64,000 nucleotides of DNA, from assembly GCA_049587755.1 (NCBI GenBank), contig JBAVEN010000082.1:1-64000 (forward strand), written 5' to 3'. Position 1 is the stretch's first letter. Each line of letters opens with the position of its first letter. Under the pieces are notes generated by a model that searched no databases, was not told the DNA's origin, and saw nothing but the letters and a program-made list of their open reading frames with translations. Positions 53,443 to 62,065 of this stretch are shown one piece after another. Origin of the DNA: Bog-375 sp049587755. Its GTDB lineage: Bacteria > Acidobacteriota > Terriglobia > Bryobacterales > Bryobacteraceae. A program made the position numbers and the translations under genes.

Positions 53443-53574
53443 TTACTTGCGCGAGCCGCGCTCCGGATTGCGCAGCCTCGATTGACGCGTCTTGCGTTTT
53501 TGACGTTTGGGCTTGCGAATCACGAAGGTGCCGCTGCCCAGGTATTCCGCCTGGTAATTCTTTTCTGCTGCCAA
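53443..53574 (-). CDS. Small basic protein, 43 aa
   Basis: Starts at TTG 53574, seven bases after GAGGAG, and reads AAEKNYQAEYLGSGTFVIRK followed by PKRQKRKTRQSRLRNPERGS and RK. The C-terminal half is mostly Lys/Arg, so nucleic-acid or ribosome binding is possible, but I know no family. A TACAAT box 37 bases upstream of the start supports expression. The annotation rests on the coupling of promoter, ribosome-binding site and sensible length. Confidence 0.5.
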   Translation of the reverse strand: MAAEKNYQAEYLGSGTFVIRKPKRQKRKTRQSRLRNPERGSRK

Positions 53575-53610
53575 AGAAACTCTCCTCTTGGTGGGTAAAA
53601 CTGCCTTTCC

Positions 53611-53616
53611 ATTGTA
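53611..53616 (-). promoter_or_regulatory. -10 hexamer TACAAT for the small basic protein gene
   Basis: On the minus strand TACAAT is followed by about 25 bases of leader, then GAGGAG and the TTG start. No clear -35 is visible. Confidence 0.4.
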
Positions 53617-53680
53617 ACGTGCCGCCTGCCTCCGTCGTGGAGCAGGTCGCCAACCTGCCAAATGTAAGGCGCAGGCCCCC

Positions 53681-53765
53681 GTGGGACAAATCTGTCCCAC
53701 GAAAAGAACGCAAGTGCTTGATTTCGAAGCACTGCCTCCTGAATTCGTGGGACAAGTTGTCCCAC
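53681..53765. repeat. Array of three short palindromes (GTGGGACA type)
   Basis: GTGGGACA-AATC-TGTCCCAC (53681-53700), AGTGCTT-GATTTCG-AAGCACT (about 53712-53732) and GTGGGACA-AGT-TGTCCCAC (53747-53765) follow each other. An AGGCGCAGGCC direct repeat flanks the group on both sides (about 53667 and 53790). This looks like a REP-type cluster or a set of operator sites. Confidence 0.75.
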
Positions 53766-53871
53766 CAAGCCGCGTTTTCTGAGTCGCAAGGCGCAGGCCG
53801 GGTATTTCCGGCCTTTGCGGCCAGCACTGGGTAGGATGCCTTAGCGCATTCTCCGCTATGCTGGGAACTGG

Positions 53872-55134
53872 ATGCTGGGGGCGCAGCCGATCGGGAAATT
53901 TGGACGCGGATGCGTCGCGGCGCTGGCAGGGTTGTGCTTCTTAGTAGCGCCCGCGCGCGCCAGGGATGGTGCGCCAAGCCAAACCCAGTGCCGACAGGTT
54001 CCCGAAATTTCCCGCGAGCTTTCGGAAATCACCGGACTTTCCTGGCGCCACCCCGTACCGTGCAGTTTCATTTTCAGGCAGCAGGTCAACGCCTTCCTGA
54101 AGCGGCGATTGAAGGAAGAGGCCAGCCCGGAAGACATCCGCGCCGAGGAGTTGACGCTCAAGAAGTTCGGCCTCGTTCCCCAGGATTACGACCTGGCCGC
54201 CAGCACCGTGGATCTGCTCACCGAGCAGGCCGCCGCCTTCTACGATTACAACAAGCGCAAGCTCTTCCTCACCGATTCCACCAGTGGAGAATCCGAAGAC
54301 ACCGTGCTGGCGCACGAGCTTGCTCACGCCCTGGCGGACCAGAATTTCAACCTGGCGCGCTACATCCGGCAGGGCCGCAAGAGCGACGACGGTTCCACCG
54401 CCCGCCTTTCCGTGATGGAAGGCCAGGCCACCTGGCTGATGAGCGAATACGCGGCGCGGCGCCTGGGCCAGACTCTCATGGGTAACCAGGCTCTTACCAC
54501 CAGCATGGCCGCTATCAGCGATTCCGGCGACAGCCAGTTTCCGGTTTTCGAAAATGCGCCCCTCTATTTGCGTCGCTCGCTGGTGTTCCCTTACACCGAG
54601 GGAATGGTTTTCCAGGGCGCCGTGCTCCAACGCGATCACCAGCGCGGATTCGCCGAGGTTTTCACCGACCCTCCCGTCTCCACTCAGCAGATCCTGCATC
54701 CCGAAAAGTACTTCGCCAAGGTGACGCCCACCGAGCCCGGCTTTCCCGACCCCCATCTGCCGCGCGCTTACAAAGGCTTGATCCGCGGCACGCTGGGCGA
54801 GTTGGAACACGCCATTCTGCTCGAGCAATATCTGGGGAAACAGGAGGCGGAAGAGGTCGCTCCCCACTGGCGCGGCTGCCGCTTCGAGCTGCGCGAAAAC
54901 AAGAAGGCCGCGCGCGTGGTGCTGCTCTATGCCGTCGAATGGGACGCTGAGCCCGCCGCCGCGAAATACTTCTCCCTATACCGCCAGATCCTCGCTAAGA
55001 AGTGGAAGCACATGACCGTAGACACCGAGACCGCCGACCGCATCTCCGGCCTCGGCGACGATGGCCGCTTCGAGCTGCGCCGCACCGGCGCGATTGTCAC
55101 CAGCGTGGAAGGAATGGAGCCGGAACCGCGCTAA
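53872..55134 (+). CDS. Secreted zinc metallopeptidase-like protein (HExxH)
   Basis: 420 aa. A signal peptide (CVAALAGLCFLVAPARA) precedes the domain. The zinc motif VLAHELAHAL (His148, Glu149, His152) and a downstream VMEGQATWLM (Glu183, likely third ligand) give a gluzincin-like site. The segment AFYDYNKRKLFL just before the HExxH helix is an edge strand common in such peptidases. No exact family comes to mind. The TATGCT box lies nine bases before the ATG, another short-leader gene. It is predicted to act in the periplasm or outside. Confidence 0.8.
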   Translation: MLGAQPIGKFGRGCVAALAGLCFLVAPARARDGAPSQTQCRQVPEISRELSEITGLSWRHPVPCSFIFRQQVNAFLKRRLKEEASPEDIRAEELTLKKFGLVPQDYDLAASTVDLLTEQAAAFYDYNKRKLFLTDSTSGESEDTVLAHELAHALADQNFNLARYIRQGRKSDDGSTARLSVMEGQATWLMSEYAARRLGQTLMGNQALTTSMAAISDSGDSQFPVFENAPLYLRRSLVFPYTEGMVFQGAVLQRDHQRGFAEVFTDPPVSTQQILHPEKYFAKVTPTEPGFPDPHLPRAYKGLIRGTLGELEHAILLEQYLGKQEAEEVAPHWRGCRFELRENKKAARVVLLYAVEWDAEPAAAKYFSLYRQILAKKWKHMTVDTETADRISGLGDDGRFELRRTGAIVTSVEGMEPEPR

Positions 55135-55168
55135 GGCGGTAGCCGCTGCGTAATACCTTCGTACCGGA

Positions 55169-56785
55169 CTAACGGCAACTGTCATTATTCGCGTTCGGCA
55201 GAGCCAGGAATGTAATGCTGGCTGGCGCAAACGCGATCTGTCCCGAAGATGCCGAGGCGCCGGTCAATTGTGGAAGGGCATCGTCTTTTCCTAGCCTCAG
55301 TTCGCTCCCGTTCAATTGAACCACGGTGTCCTCAAGTTTCCGCGCGATCAAGGTGTATCGCACTGTCGCTGTGGAAAGTTCGATTGCCTGCGAAGCCTCT
55401 CGATCGGTATTGATGACCAGTAGCGCCACGCCGCCAGGCTGGCCCCGCAAGCAGTGGGCGTAAAGGCGCAAGCTCGGCGCGGGCGAAGGACCTGGGTTTA
55501 GAACCGTCGTGCCCATGAGTTTTCGCCACATCAGAGCCGCCCAGTAATTCGGCCGCGGCATCAGCGTACGCTCATCCAGTAAGCCATAATCGCTCGACGC
55601 CAGCGTGTTGTGAATGTGAACCTGGACGCCGCGTTGGGCCAGGCGTCCCATCTGATCCAGATAGCGGAAACTATCGAGAAAAGTCGATGCCCACGGATTG
55701 CCGCCGCATGCCGCATCGGCTGTCTCGGTCAACCAGAGCCGTTTGCCGGGCTCGAATCTATCGCGAAGGCCCGCGTAATATTGCTCGATTCGGCCGGCGC
55801 GCGACAGGAATTCCTCGGAGAGGGTCCCCTCCGCGGTTGTCTGCGAGACGCCGCCCATAGCTGCGCAGCGCTTCGAAACCGCGCCGTAGGAATGGTACGA
55901 GAACACATCGAACACCGGACCTGTGGCGTGAAGCAGATCCTCGGACCTCAACTGATTTCCCGCAAGGCCGGCCGGACCCAGCGAAATTCCCTCGCCGACG
56001 CCGCCGGGGCCAAGGATGATCATGTCCGGAGCAAATTGCCTCATGAAGGCACGGAAGACGGTCATATCGCGTCCATAAGCCGCGGCATCGTATCCTTTCG
56101 GCGCACCGCCCAGCACCGCATACGTTGGCTCGTTCATGAATTCGGCCGCAGCAATACTGCCGCCAATGGAATTGGTGTACTCGAGGAGCTGGCGAGCCTG
56201 AACAGGCGTCCATGCGCCAGCGGCATCGCGGGTTCCAGGACTGATGGCGAACGATGTGACGAGCTTCGCATTCACCGCCCGCGCGAACTCGATGACACCC
56301 TTCCATTGCTGCCGGGTTAAGACACCGCCAAAGCCCGTCGGCGGTGTCTTCGGCGGCGGCTGATCGGAATTGTAAAAGTATGTCGTGTTGGCCCACGTTC
56401 CGCTTACCCGCATAAAAGCAGGTCCTAATGCTGCGGCTAGCTTACGCAGACGAGGGTTGGCGAGATCGATGGGAGAACGCTGCTGGTATAGGTCCGAAGC
56501 CATGCCAGCCGGAATCGCTCCAGAATTCTTACCGGAGCCCTTGGCGGATGACTGCGCATCGAGAAGTGAGGAAATATCCGCATAGGGCTTCCAGAATCTT
56601 CCGCCGGTGACTTCGACCATTTCGACGTTATAGGATTGGAACCGCTCATCGACCGCACCGATACGAGGCATCCTCTCAGGTGCGATAGAAAGGGCCGGGG
56701 CGCCACCAGCGGCCATCGAACTTGCGGCACTTCCCAGCATTGCGAGGAATGCCGTTGCGATCACCCCGAAATCTCCCTGGTTCAT
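55169..56785 (-). CDS. Secreted GH79-like glycosidase (heparanase/beta-glucuronidase type)
   Basis: 538 aa. A signal peptide (VIATAFLAMLGSAASSMAAG) leads to a TIM-barrel with MRVSGTWANTTYFYN, a heparanase-family signature. The acid/base Glu is in AAEFMNEPTY, and a candidate nucleophile Glu is in LWLTETADAACGG. A C-terminal beta-sandwich (VALLVINTDREASQAIEL) matches the GH79 domain layout. It should attack glucuronide or uronide polymers. The ATG at 56785 follows GAGGAG, so it has a normal ribosome-binding site. It may form an operon with the oxidoreductase gene upstream. Confidence 0.8.
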   Translation of the reverse strand: MNQGDFGVIATAFLAMLGSAASSMAAGGAPALSIAPERMPRIGAVDERFQSYNVEMVEVTGGRFWKPYADISSLLDAQSSAKGSGKNSGAIPAGMASDLYQQRSPIDLANPRLRKLAAALGPAFMRVSGTWANTTYFYNSDQPPPKTPPTGFGGVLTRQQWKGVIEFARAVNAKLVTSFAISPGTRDAAGAWTPVQARQLLEYTNSIGGSIAAAEFMNEPTYAVLGGAPKGYDAAAYGRDMTVFRAFMRQFAPDMIILGPGGVGEGISLGPAGLAGNQLRSEDLLHATGPVFDVFSYHSYGAVSKRCAAMGGVSQTTAEGTLSEEFLSRAGRIEQYYAGLRDRFEPGKRLWLTETADAACGGNPWASTFLDSFRYLDQMGRLAQRGVQVHIHNTLASSDYGLLDERTLMPRPNYWAALMWRKLMGTTVLNPGPSPAPSLRLYAHCLRGQPGGVALLVINTDREASQAIELSTATVRYTLIARKLEDTVVQLNGSELRLGKDDALPQLTGASASSGQIAFAPASITFLALPNANNDSCR

Positions 56786-56835
56786 GCTGTTCGTCTCCTC
56801 GCTGCGAGTCGGCGGCACTTTTCCGCTGAGGCAGA

Positions 56836-58245
56836 CTACGAGGTCGTGTGAGTGTCGGGGGCGACGCCCATTTTGTCGATCTCGCTAAAGTAGACCTTGC
56901 GGCCCTCGTCCATCGCCTGGTTGGATAGGATCACGGCCACGGCGTCGGCCAGGCCGACGTCCAGATTTGCCCTCGGGCGGCCGCCGTCGCGGCAATTCTG
57001 GAAGAAACTTTCCAGCTCCACGTCCACCGGGTTGCGCGATTCTTCCTGCACGAAGATGCCCTTTGAGTACAACCAGCGGCGGGCGTACTTGACTTCGCGT
57101 TCGAGAAAACTCTCCCTGCCGTCGAAAGTCAGGTCGCCGGTCATCAGTGGAATCGGGCCGTTGGCGCCGCCCGATGCAACCATGGTGGCGCCGGCCACAA
57201 AGGGCTGCTGCTGCGCACTGGCTTTTTCGACTGTCGAAGTCTTGAGCGGCTCGCGGTACCACCAGGCCACCGGCATGTGCACGTCGTCGCCCACGGTGAT
57301 TTCAATCGTGCCGTCGGTGCCCATGATAATCTCGCCCATCTCCGGCCGCGTGCCGTTGAAGTACGGCAAAAACTGGTTGGTGCTGATGGAAGAGTAAGTC
57401 AGCTTCTGCCCGTTGGGATAACGATAGATCAACTGGATGTTGTCGTAAACGTCGCGGCCGTCCTTGAGCATATCCAGGCTGCCCAGGCCCATCACAAATT
57501 CGGGCTCGGAACCGAACATCCAATCGGAGATGTCCACCTGGTGCGAAGTCAGCTCGGCCGTCAGGCCGCCGGAGAACTGCCGGTACAAGCGCCAGTTATC
57601 CGGGTTGGCAGGCCCGCCCGGTTTCATTGTCCACAGCCTGCTGGGCTTGTTGATCATGTTGCGGTGCCACTGCGCGTGAATGTGGTGCACGTTGCCCAGG
57701 ATTCGCTTGTCCACCATGTCCTTCACCATCTGGTAGAACTGGCTGTAGCGCCGCTGCAATCCCGTCTGCATGACCTGTTTCGGCCGCGAATTCGAGAGCG
57801 CACGCAGCGCGTGAACCTCTTCCGGCTTGAACACCAGGCACTTCTCGCAGAAGACGTGCCGGCCGCTCAACAGCACGTCCCGGGTAAGCGGATAGTGCAC
57901 GTAGAGAGGGGTGATGACGAAGACGGCGTCCAGATCCTTGCGGTCCAGCAGATCGTGGTAGTCCTTGTAGGTTGCCGGATTGTTGCCGATCGTCTGCACG
58001 CCGCGATCGAGCGCAACCTGCTGTATGTCGCACAGAGCCATGCAGTGGCCGGTCGGGATGCTCTTGAGGTGCTTCAGCAGGTAGGTGCCCCGGCTGCCCG
58101 TGCCGATCATGCCGTATTGCACCTGGTCGTTGGCGGCTTTCACTTTTTGGATCGCCGGAGCGCCCTCGATGGCGGCGGCCACGGCGGTGACGGCGCCAAC
58201 AGTTTTGAATAGATCGCGGCGCGAAAAATCGGTCTCCTGGGACAT
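56836..58245 (-). CDS. Tat-exported Gfo/Idh/MocA oxidoreductase
   Basis: 469 aa. A twin-arginine signal (SRRDLFKT, then VGAVTAVAAAIEGAPA) precedes the Rossmann domain: YGMIGTGSRGTYLLKHL, and VFVITPLYVHYP, with the catalytic EK in CEKCLV. The C-terminal beta-sheet domain contains LTSHQVDISDWMFGS. Exported members of this family, with cofactor bound before export, are common in acidobacteria and planctomycetes and act on sugars. It is 51 bp upstream of the GH79-like gene on the same strand, so both may work on uronic-acid-containing glycans. The frame is open to 58359; the ATG at 58245 starts the Tat signal. Confidence 0.9.
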   Translation of the reverse strand: MSQETDFSRRDLFKTVGAVTAVAAAIEGAPAIQKVKAANDQVQYGMIGTGSRGTYLLKHLKSIPTGHCMALCDIQQVALDRGVQTIGNNPATYKDYHDLLDRKDLDAVFVITPLYVHYPLTRDVLLSGRHVFCEKCLVFKPEEVHALRALSNSRPKQVMQTGLQRRYSQFYQMVKDMVDKRILGNVHHIHAQWHRNMINKPSRLWTMKPGGPANPDNWRLYRQFSGGLTAELTSHQVDISDWMFGSEPEFVMGLGSLDMLKDGRDVYDNIQLIYRYPNGQKLTYSSISTNQFLPYFNGTRPEMGEIIMGTDGTIEITVGDDVHMPVAWWYREPLKTSTVEKASAQQQPFVAGATMVASGGANGPIPLMTGDLTFDGRESFLEREVKYARRWLYSKGIFVQEESRNPVDVELESFFQNCRDGGRPRANLDVGLADAVAVILSNQAMDEGRKVYFSEIDKMGVAPDTHTTS

Positions 58246-58331
58246 CGGGCAACCTCTTGAGTGATTTCGGTTTGATTTTAGCATGCGGAAACCAGGGGGC
58301 TCGCCGACGATTCCCGATTCCGGATCCCAAC

Positions 58332-58363
58332 AAAAAAAGCCGGTGGCACGCTTCGCCACCGGC
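58332..58363 (-). terminator. Intrinsic terminator of the small exported protein gene at 58394
   Basis: Stem GCCGGTGGC/GCCACCGGC with a seven-base loop, followed on the minus strand by TTTTTTT. Confidence 0.92.
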
Positions 58364-58393
58364 CTCCCCCGAACACTCGAAATTGCTATGCCG

Positions 58394-58717
58394 TCACCGG
58401 CGCCAGTGACCGGCGTAATAGCGGCCGCCGAAATAGCGCGGGCCTACCCAAACCGCGCCCGCGAAAGGCCGGCGAGCCCAGTAACCGGGGTGCCCTCCCC
58501 ACGCGACGATCCACACATAGCCGGGCCGCGGCATGGGCGGCGCATAATAAGCCGGCGCCACCGGCGCGGGAGCGTACGCCACCACAGGCGCGGGAACATA
58601 GGCGGGGTACGTGTACACGGGGCGGACGCCGCCGAACCCAATGCCGAAGAACCCTCGCGGCGCGGCAAACGCGCTGGCACCAGCCAAAAGAAGAACAGCA
58701 AGCAATTTCGTTTTCAT
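58394..58717 (-). CDS. Small exported Tyr/Pro/Gly-rich protein
   Basis: 107 aa. A signal peptide (LLAVLLLAGASAFA) is followed by low-complexity VYTYPAYVPAPVVAYAPAP and MPRPGYVWIVAWGGHPGYW. This is reminiscent of YXWQ-type repeat proteins, in which PGYVW...GYW modules occur, common in soil bacteria and of unknown role in the envelope. An AAGGAGG ribosome-binding site precedes the ATG, and a strong terminator follows. Confidence 0.78.
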   Translation of the reverse strand: MKTKLLAVLLLAGASAFAAPRGFFGIGFGGVRPVYTYPAYVPAPVVAYAPAPVAPAYYAPPMPRPGYVWIVAWGGHPGYWARRPFAGAVWVGPRYFGGRYYAGHWRR

Positions 58718-59011
58718 GACTCCTCCTTAATTCCCTACGTCCGCCGCCCTCTCGGAGCGGCTCACGCTCTGGATAATTGCAAACCGCGTGCCAGACGCAA
58801 CTGGTTGAGAATCAAGGGCTGCCTGGCCTTCCGGCTGGCCGCCCTCCACCGCCGCGGTGGTTTTCGGCCATCGGCGAGAGGCTCCCCGTACCGGTTTTTA
58901 CACGCGTGTAACGCCTGACACGCGGGCTTGGCAAGCAAACATCGATCTTTCAACCACTTAGCCTTCGGCATCCGGGCTGCATCCTCAACCTGCGTACGGA
59001 AGATCGGAAAG

Positions 59012-59536
59012 ATGTTCAAGACGGAACAGCAGATCAGGAAGATGGCGACGCTGACTGGCGTGCTGCTGATGGTGGCGGCGGAAGCTCTCGCCCAGGACAA
59101 GCAGCAGCCCGCGCGGCGCATCATTGTCAGCATTCCGGACCGCAAGCTGGCGGTGATGGAAGCGGGGCGCGTGCTGCGTATTTTCCCCACTGCCGTGGGC
59201 GCAACCAAAAGCCCGAGCCCGGCCGGCGCTTACAAAATCATCGACCGCATTCCCGATCCTACCTGGTACACCAAGGGCCGCATCGTTCCGCCCGGCAAAT
59301 TCAACCCGCTGGGCACGCGCTGGCTCGGCTTGAGCGTCAGGGGATACGGCATTCACGGCACCAACAATCCCGCCTCCATCGGCCACAACGCATCGCACGG
59401 CTGCATTCGCATGCGCAACCACGACGTGGAGCAATTGTTCGAGATGGTCTCCGTGGGAGACGCCGTGGAGCTGTATGACGAGGCCACGCCGGAGACCGGG
59501 CAGATCTTTGCGGCCGCTACCGGCGGCGCGCAGTAG
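59012..59536 (+). CDS. L,D-transpeptidase (YkuD domain)
   Basis: 174 aa. A signal-like segment (ATLTGVLLMVAAEALA) precedes the YkuD catalytic domain: IIVSIPDRKLAVMEAG, GIHGTNNPASIGH and the catalytic Cys in SHGCIRMRNHDVEQLF. It should make 3-3 crosslinks or attach proteins to peptidoglycan in the periplasm. The frame is open to 58928; the ATG at 59012 follows GGAAAG, and an ATG at 59042 is an alternative that would still leave a signal peptide. Confidence 0.92.
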   Translation: MFKTEQQIRKMATLTGVLLMVAAEALAQDKQQPARRIIVSIPDRKLAVMEAGRVLRIFPTAVGATKSPSPAGAYKIIDRIPDPTWYTKGRIVPPGKFNPLGTRWLGLSVRGYGIHGTNNPASIGHNASHGCIRMRNHDVEQLFEMVSVGDAVELYDEATPETGQIFAAATGGAQ

Positions 59537-59566
59537 AACAGGCGAAAGCATTCACGGAGCACAACC

Positions 59567-59695
59567 ATGGAAAACTTTTTCGGATGTATCCTGATGGCGG
59601 CGATCACGCTGCCGCTGTCGTTCTTCGTGGCGCGGGGCTGCTTGCGCGGCATCATCCGCGCCCTCGGCGGGAGCAGGAATCGCGATGTGCTATGA
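59567..59695 (+). CDS. Small membrane protein, 42 aa
   Basis: MENFFGCILMAAITLPLSFF followed by VARGCLRGIIRALGGSRNRD and VL. One membrane helix with a basic C-terminus follows a GGAGC ribosome-binding site. It begins 30 bp after the L,D-transpeptidase gene on the same strand, so it may be co-transcribed. Its stop codon lies inside the -10 box of the next gene. Function unknown. Confidence 0.55.
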   Translation: MENFFGCILMAAITLPLSFFVARGCLRGIIRALGGSRNRDVL

Positions 59696-59696
59696 T
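59691..59696 (+). promoter_or_regulatory. -10 hexamer TATGAT, leaderless, for the gene at 59704
   Basis: TATGAT is followed by CGCAGCC and then GTG at 59704. The ATG within the box itself (59692) is in frame but would place the start codon inside the promoter. Confidence 0.5.
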
Positions 59697-59703
59697 CGCA
59701 GCC

Positions 59704-60891
59704 GTGACTGCGAGGCGCGCGGCCTGGGCCGCGCTTCTGCTCTGGGCCGTGCCGCTGGCCTATGGCGCCGAGAACCTCGAAGGCGCGGTGCGCGAACTGG
59801 CGGCCAAAACCGCGCTGCTGGCGGGCGCGGGCACGCCGGTTTCGGTTACCTGCCGCAACGCATCATCGCTCGATTCAGCCGCCGCGTCTCGCCTGCCGGC
59901 GGCGTTTGAGAATCTCCTCGAGCAGGCAGGCGGGCACCCAGGGCAAGGCGCGGACGCGGTGAATGTTGCGCTCACGCTGTCCGAAAACGCCACCGACTAC
60001 CTGCTGGTGGAAGACGCGCATAAAGGCGACCAGCGAACCGTGTGGATCGCCGCCTGGAAGCGCCCTGCCGCGGGCCAAACCACGGCGACTGGCGCGGGCC
60101 TCGAGAAAAAGCTGGTCTGGGAACAGGAAGAGCAGATTCTCGACCTGGCGATCTCCGGCGACGCCATGCTGGTGCTGGCGCCCTCCGGGATCGCGTTATT
60201 CGCGCGCAATGGGGACCGCTGGGAACCGCGTCAAACCGTGCGCCTGGCGCCGCCGCGGCCGTGGCCGCGCGACCTCCGCGGCCGCCTGCACCTGACCGCG
60301 CCGGGCTTTGAGGCATTCCTTCCCGGCTTGGCTTGCCAGGGCGCCATGGCGCCGCAGTTGACGATGGACTGCCGGCCGGGCAGCCAGCCGTGGATGCTCG
60401 AATCCGGCAGCCGCGCGCTGCTGGCCGCCAGTTTCGCGCCCGGGCGCAATTACTTCGATGGGCATGTCGTGACACAAACCGGCGCCGCCCGCACAGCGCC
60501 GCCGTTCTTTTCCGCCGCCGCGGTGGAGGATCGCGCATCCACTTACTGGTTGCTGGCGCTGGCGGACGGGCGGGCCGAGCTGTTCGACGTCAACTTCAAC
60601 CCGCTGGCGCCGATGCCTTCCTGGGGCGGCGATCTGGCCGGTATCGATGGGCGATGCGGTGCGGCGACCCAGGTGCTCGCCACGCGCGCCGGTGACGCCA
60701 ACGAACCTGACGCTATTCAATCCTGGGCGGTGGTGGACCGGACGGCCGGCCCGCTCACGGCGCCCATCCTGTTCCCCGGTCCGGTAACGGCGCTGTGGAC
60801 CGCCGGCCCCGATTCGGCCTTGGCCGTTGCTCGCAGCCTGGTCAGCGGCAGATACGAAGCTTATGTGGTTACGCTGGCCTGCGGGTCGTAA
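59704..60891 (+). CDS. Exported protein of unknown function, 395 aa
   Basis: A signal peptide (RRAAWAALLLWAVPLAYGA) precedes about 375 residues. The first 100 include FENLLEQAGG and VNVALTLSENATDYLL. The rest reads as repeated beta-strand units with Gly/Asp turns (ISGDAMLVLAPSGIALFARN, ALADGRAELFDVNFNPLAPM), suggesting a beta-propeller. No catalytic motif is visible. It is the probable first gene of a unit with the solute-binding protein, kinase and regulator. I chose the GTG start from the -10 spacing; ATG at 59692 is the alternative. Confidence 0.7.
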   Translation: MTARRAAWAALLLWAVPLAYGAENLEGAVRELAAKTALLAGAGTPVSVTCRNASSLDSAAASRLPAAFENLLEQAGGHPGQGADAVNVALTLSENATDYLLVEDAHKGDQRTVWIAAWKRPAAGQTTATGAGLEKKLVWEQEEQILDLAISGDAMLVLAPSGIALFARNGDRWEPRQTVRLAPPRPWPRDLRGRLHLTAPGFEAFLPGLACQGAMAPQLTMDCRPGSQPWMLESGSRALLAASFAPGRNYFDGHVVTQTGAARTAPPFFSAAAVEDRASTYWLLALADGRAELFDVNFNPLAPMPSWGGDLAGIDGRCGAATQVLATRAGDANEPDAIQSWAVVDRTAGPLTAPILFPGPVTALWTAGPDSALAVARSLVSGRYEAYVVTLACGS

Positions 60892-60932
60892 CGAGATGCC
60901 TGACGCTGGCCCCGCGCGCCACGGTGCTGGCC

Positions 60933-60993
60933 ACCGCTCCCTCACGGTCGCGGCTCCGATGCGGCTTCTGAGCCGCGACCTTGAGGGAGCGGT
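60933..60993. repeat. Long inverted repeat (24-bp arms) between genes
   Basis: ACCGCTCCCTCACGGTCGCG plus GCTC (60933-60956) pairs with 60970-60993 with a single mismatch; the loop is 13 bases. It sits in the leader or upstream region of the solute-binding protein gene and looks like a mobile palindromic repeat. Confidence 0.8.
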
Positions 60994-61021
60994 TGGTGCC
61001 GTCATCGCGGAACCAGCCCTG

Positions 61022-62065
61022 GTGCGAGGACACCAAGCTGGTCTCTCCGCGATCGTCTTGTCAGTTTCGTTGCTGCTCGTCTGCGCCTTTTGCAGCCCCG
61101 CTCCCGCCGCCACGCGGCCGCGCTACGGCGGGACGCTGCGGGTGGAGATCCAGGCTTCCATCGAGACCGCCGATCCGCCGCAGCTCGGGCCGGGAATGGC
61201 CGATCTGGCGCCGGCGTTCGCCATCACGCGCTGGGAAGCGGGCAGGCGCGCGGCCTTCGCAGCCGATGAGAACGCGCCTGGGGGACGGCCGTTTCTGGAC
61301 GCCGTCGAGGTCGAACTGGCGCGTCCGCCGCGCGAGCAAGGCATCGATCTCGACGTGGGTAAAGCCGATCTGATCGAAATTCCTCCCAGCGAAGCCCGGC
61401 GCCAGCCCGCCGGCCGCCGCACCTGGGTCTCGCAACCAGTGCGCGTGCTGCTGTTGCTGTTTGGCACGCGCGTGGACGATCCCCGCGCGCGAGAAGCTCT
61501 GTCGCTGGCGGTGGACCGGACGGCGATCTTCAACGTGCTGCTACAGCGGCAGGGCGAGATTTCGGGCGCCCTGCTGCCGCAATGGCTCTCGGGCTATGCG
61601 TTCGTGTTCAGCGCGGCCTCCGACACCGCCAAGGCGCGCGAGTTGGCCGCGGCCATCCCGGCGGCTGCGCGCAGTTTCAGTATCGGCGTGGAAGATGCGG
61701 CGCTGCGGCCCATCGCCGAGCGCATCGCGCTCAATGCGCGAGATGCCGGGCTGGCGGTCGCGGTCGCTCCGCAGGGCGGCGCCGGCGACGTGCGCCTGCT
61801 GGAGGTGCGCATCGCCACCGCCGATCCGGCGCGTGCGCTGGCCGCCATCGCCGCCGCCCTGGGCCTGCCGGCGGCGCCGCCCGCCGAATCGCCCGACGCG
61901 CTTTACAACGCCGAGCGCAGCCTGCTCGAGGACTTTCGCGTGGTACCGCTGTTCCACCTGGCCGATGTCTACGGCGTGGCGGCGCGCGTGAAGGGCGGAC
62001 CGGGCATTTCGCCGCTGGGCGAGTGGCGTTTTGAAAATGTCTGGCTGGAAAGCGGCCGGCCATGA
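61022..62065 (+). CDS. Short solute-binding protein (SBP family 5-like) linked to a histidine kinase
   Basis: 347 aa from GTG 61022. A signal peptide (GLSAIVLSVSLLLVCAFCSP) precedes RYGGTLRVEIQAS, the usual start of peptide/nickel-type SBPs. DDPRAREALSLAVDRTAIFN and LLPQWLSG mark the family core. Normal members have 500-600 residues, so large parts of the binding lobes are missing. There is no permease or ATPase gene nearby. The stop overlaps the kinase ATG by four bases, which suggests a sensory rather than a transport role. In-frame ATGs at 60896 and 60959 would run through the inverted repeat, so they are less likely. Confidence 0.7.
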   Translation: MRGHQAGLSAIVLSVSLLLVCAFCSPAPAATRPRYGGTLRVEIQASIETADPPQLGPGMADLAPAFAITRWEAGRRAAFAADENAPGGRPFLDAVEVELARPPREQGIDLDVGKADLIEIPPSEARRQPAGRRTWVSQPVRVLLLLFGTRVDDPRAREALSLAVDRTAIFNVLLQRQGEISGALLPQWLSGYAFVFSAASDTAKARELAAAIPAAARSFSIGVEDAALRPIAERIALNARDAGLAVAVAPQGGAGDVRLLEVRIATADPARALAAIAAALGLPAAPPAESPDALYNAERSLLEDFRVVPLFHLADVYGVAARVKGGPGISPLGEWRFENVWLESGRP

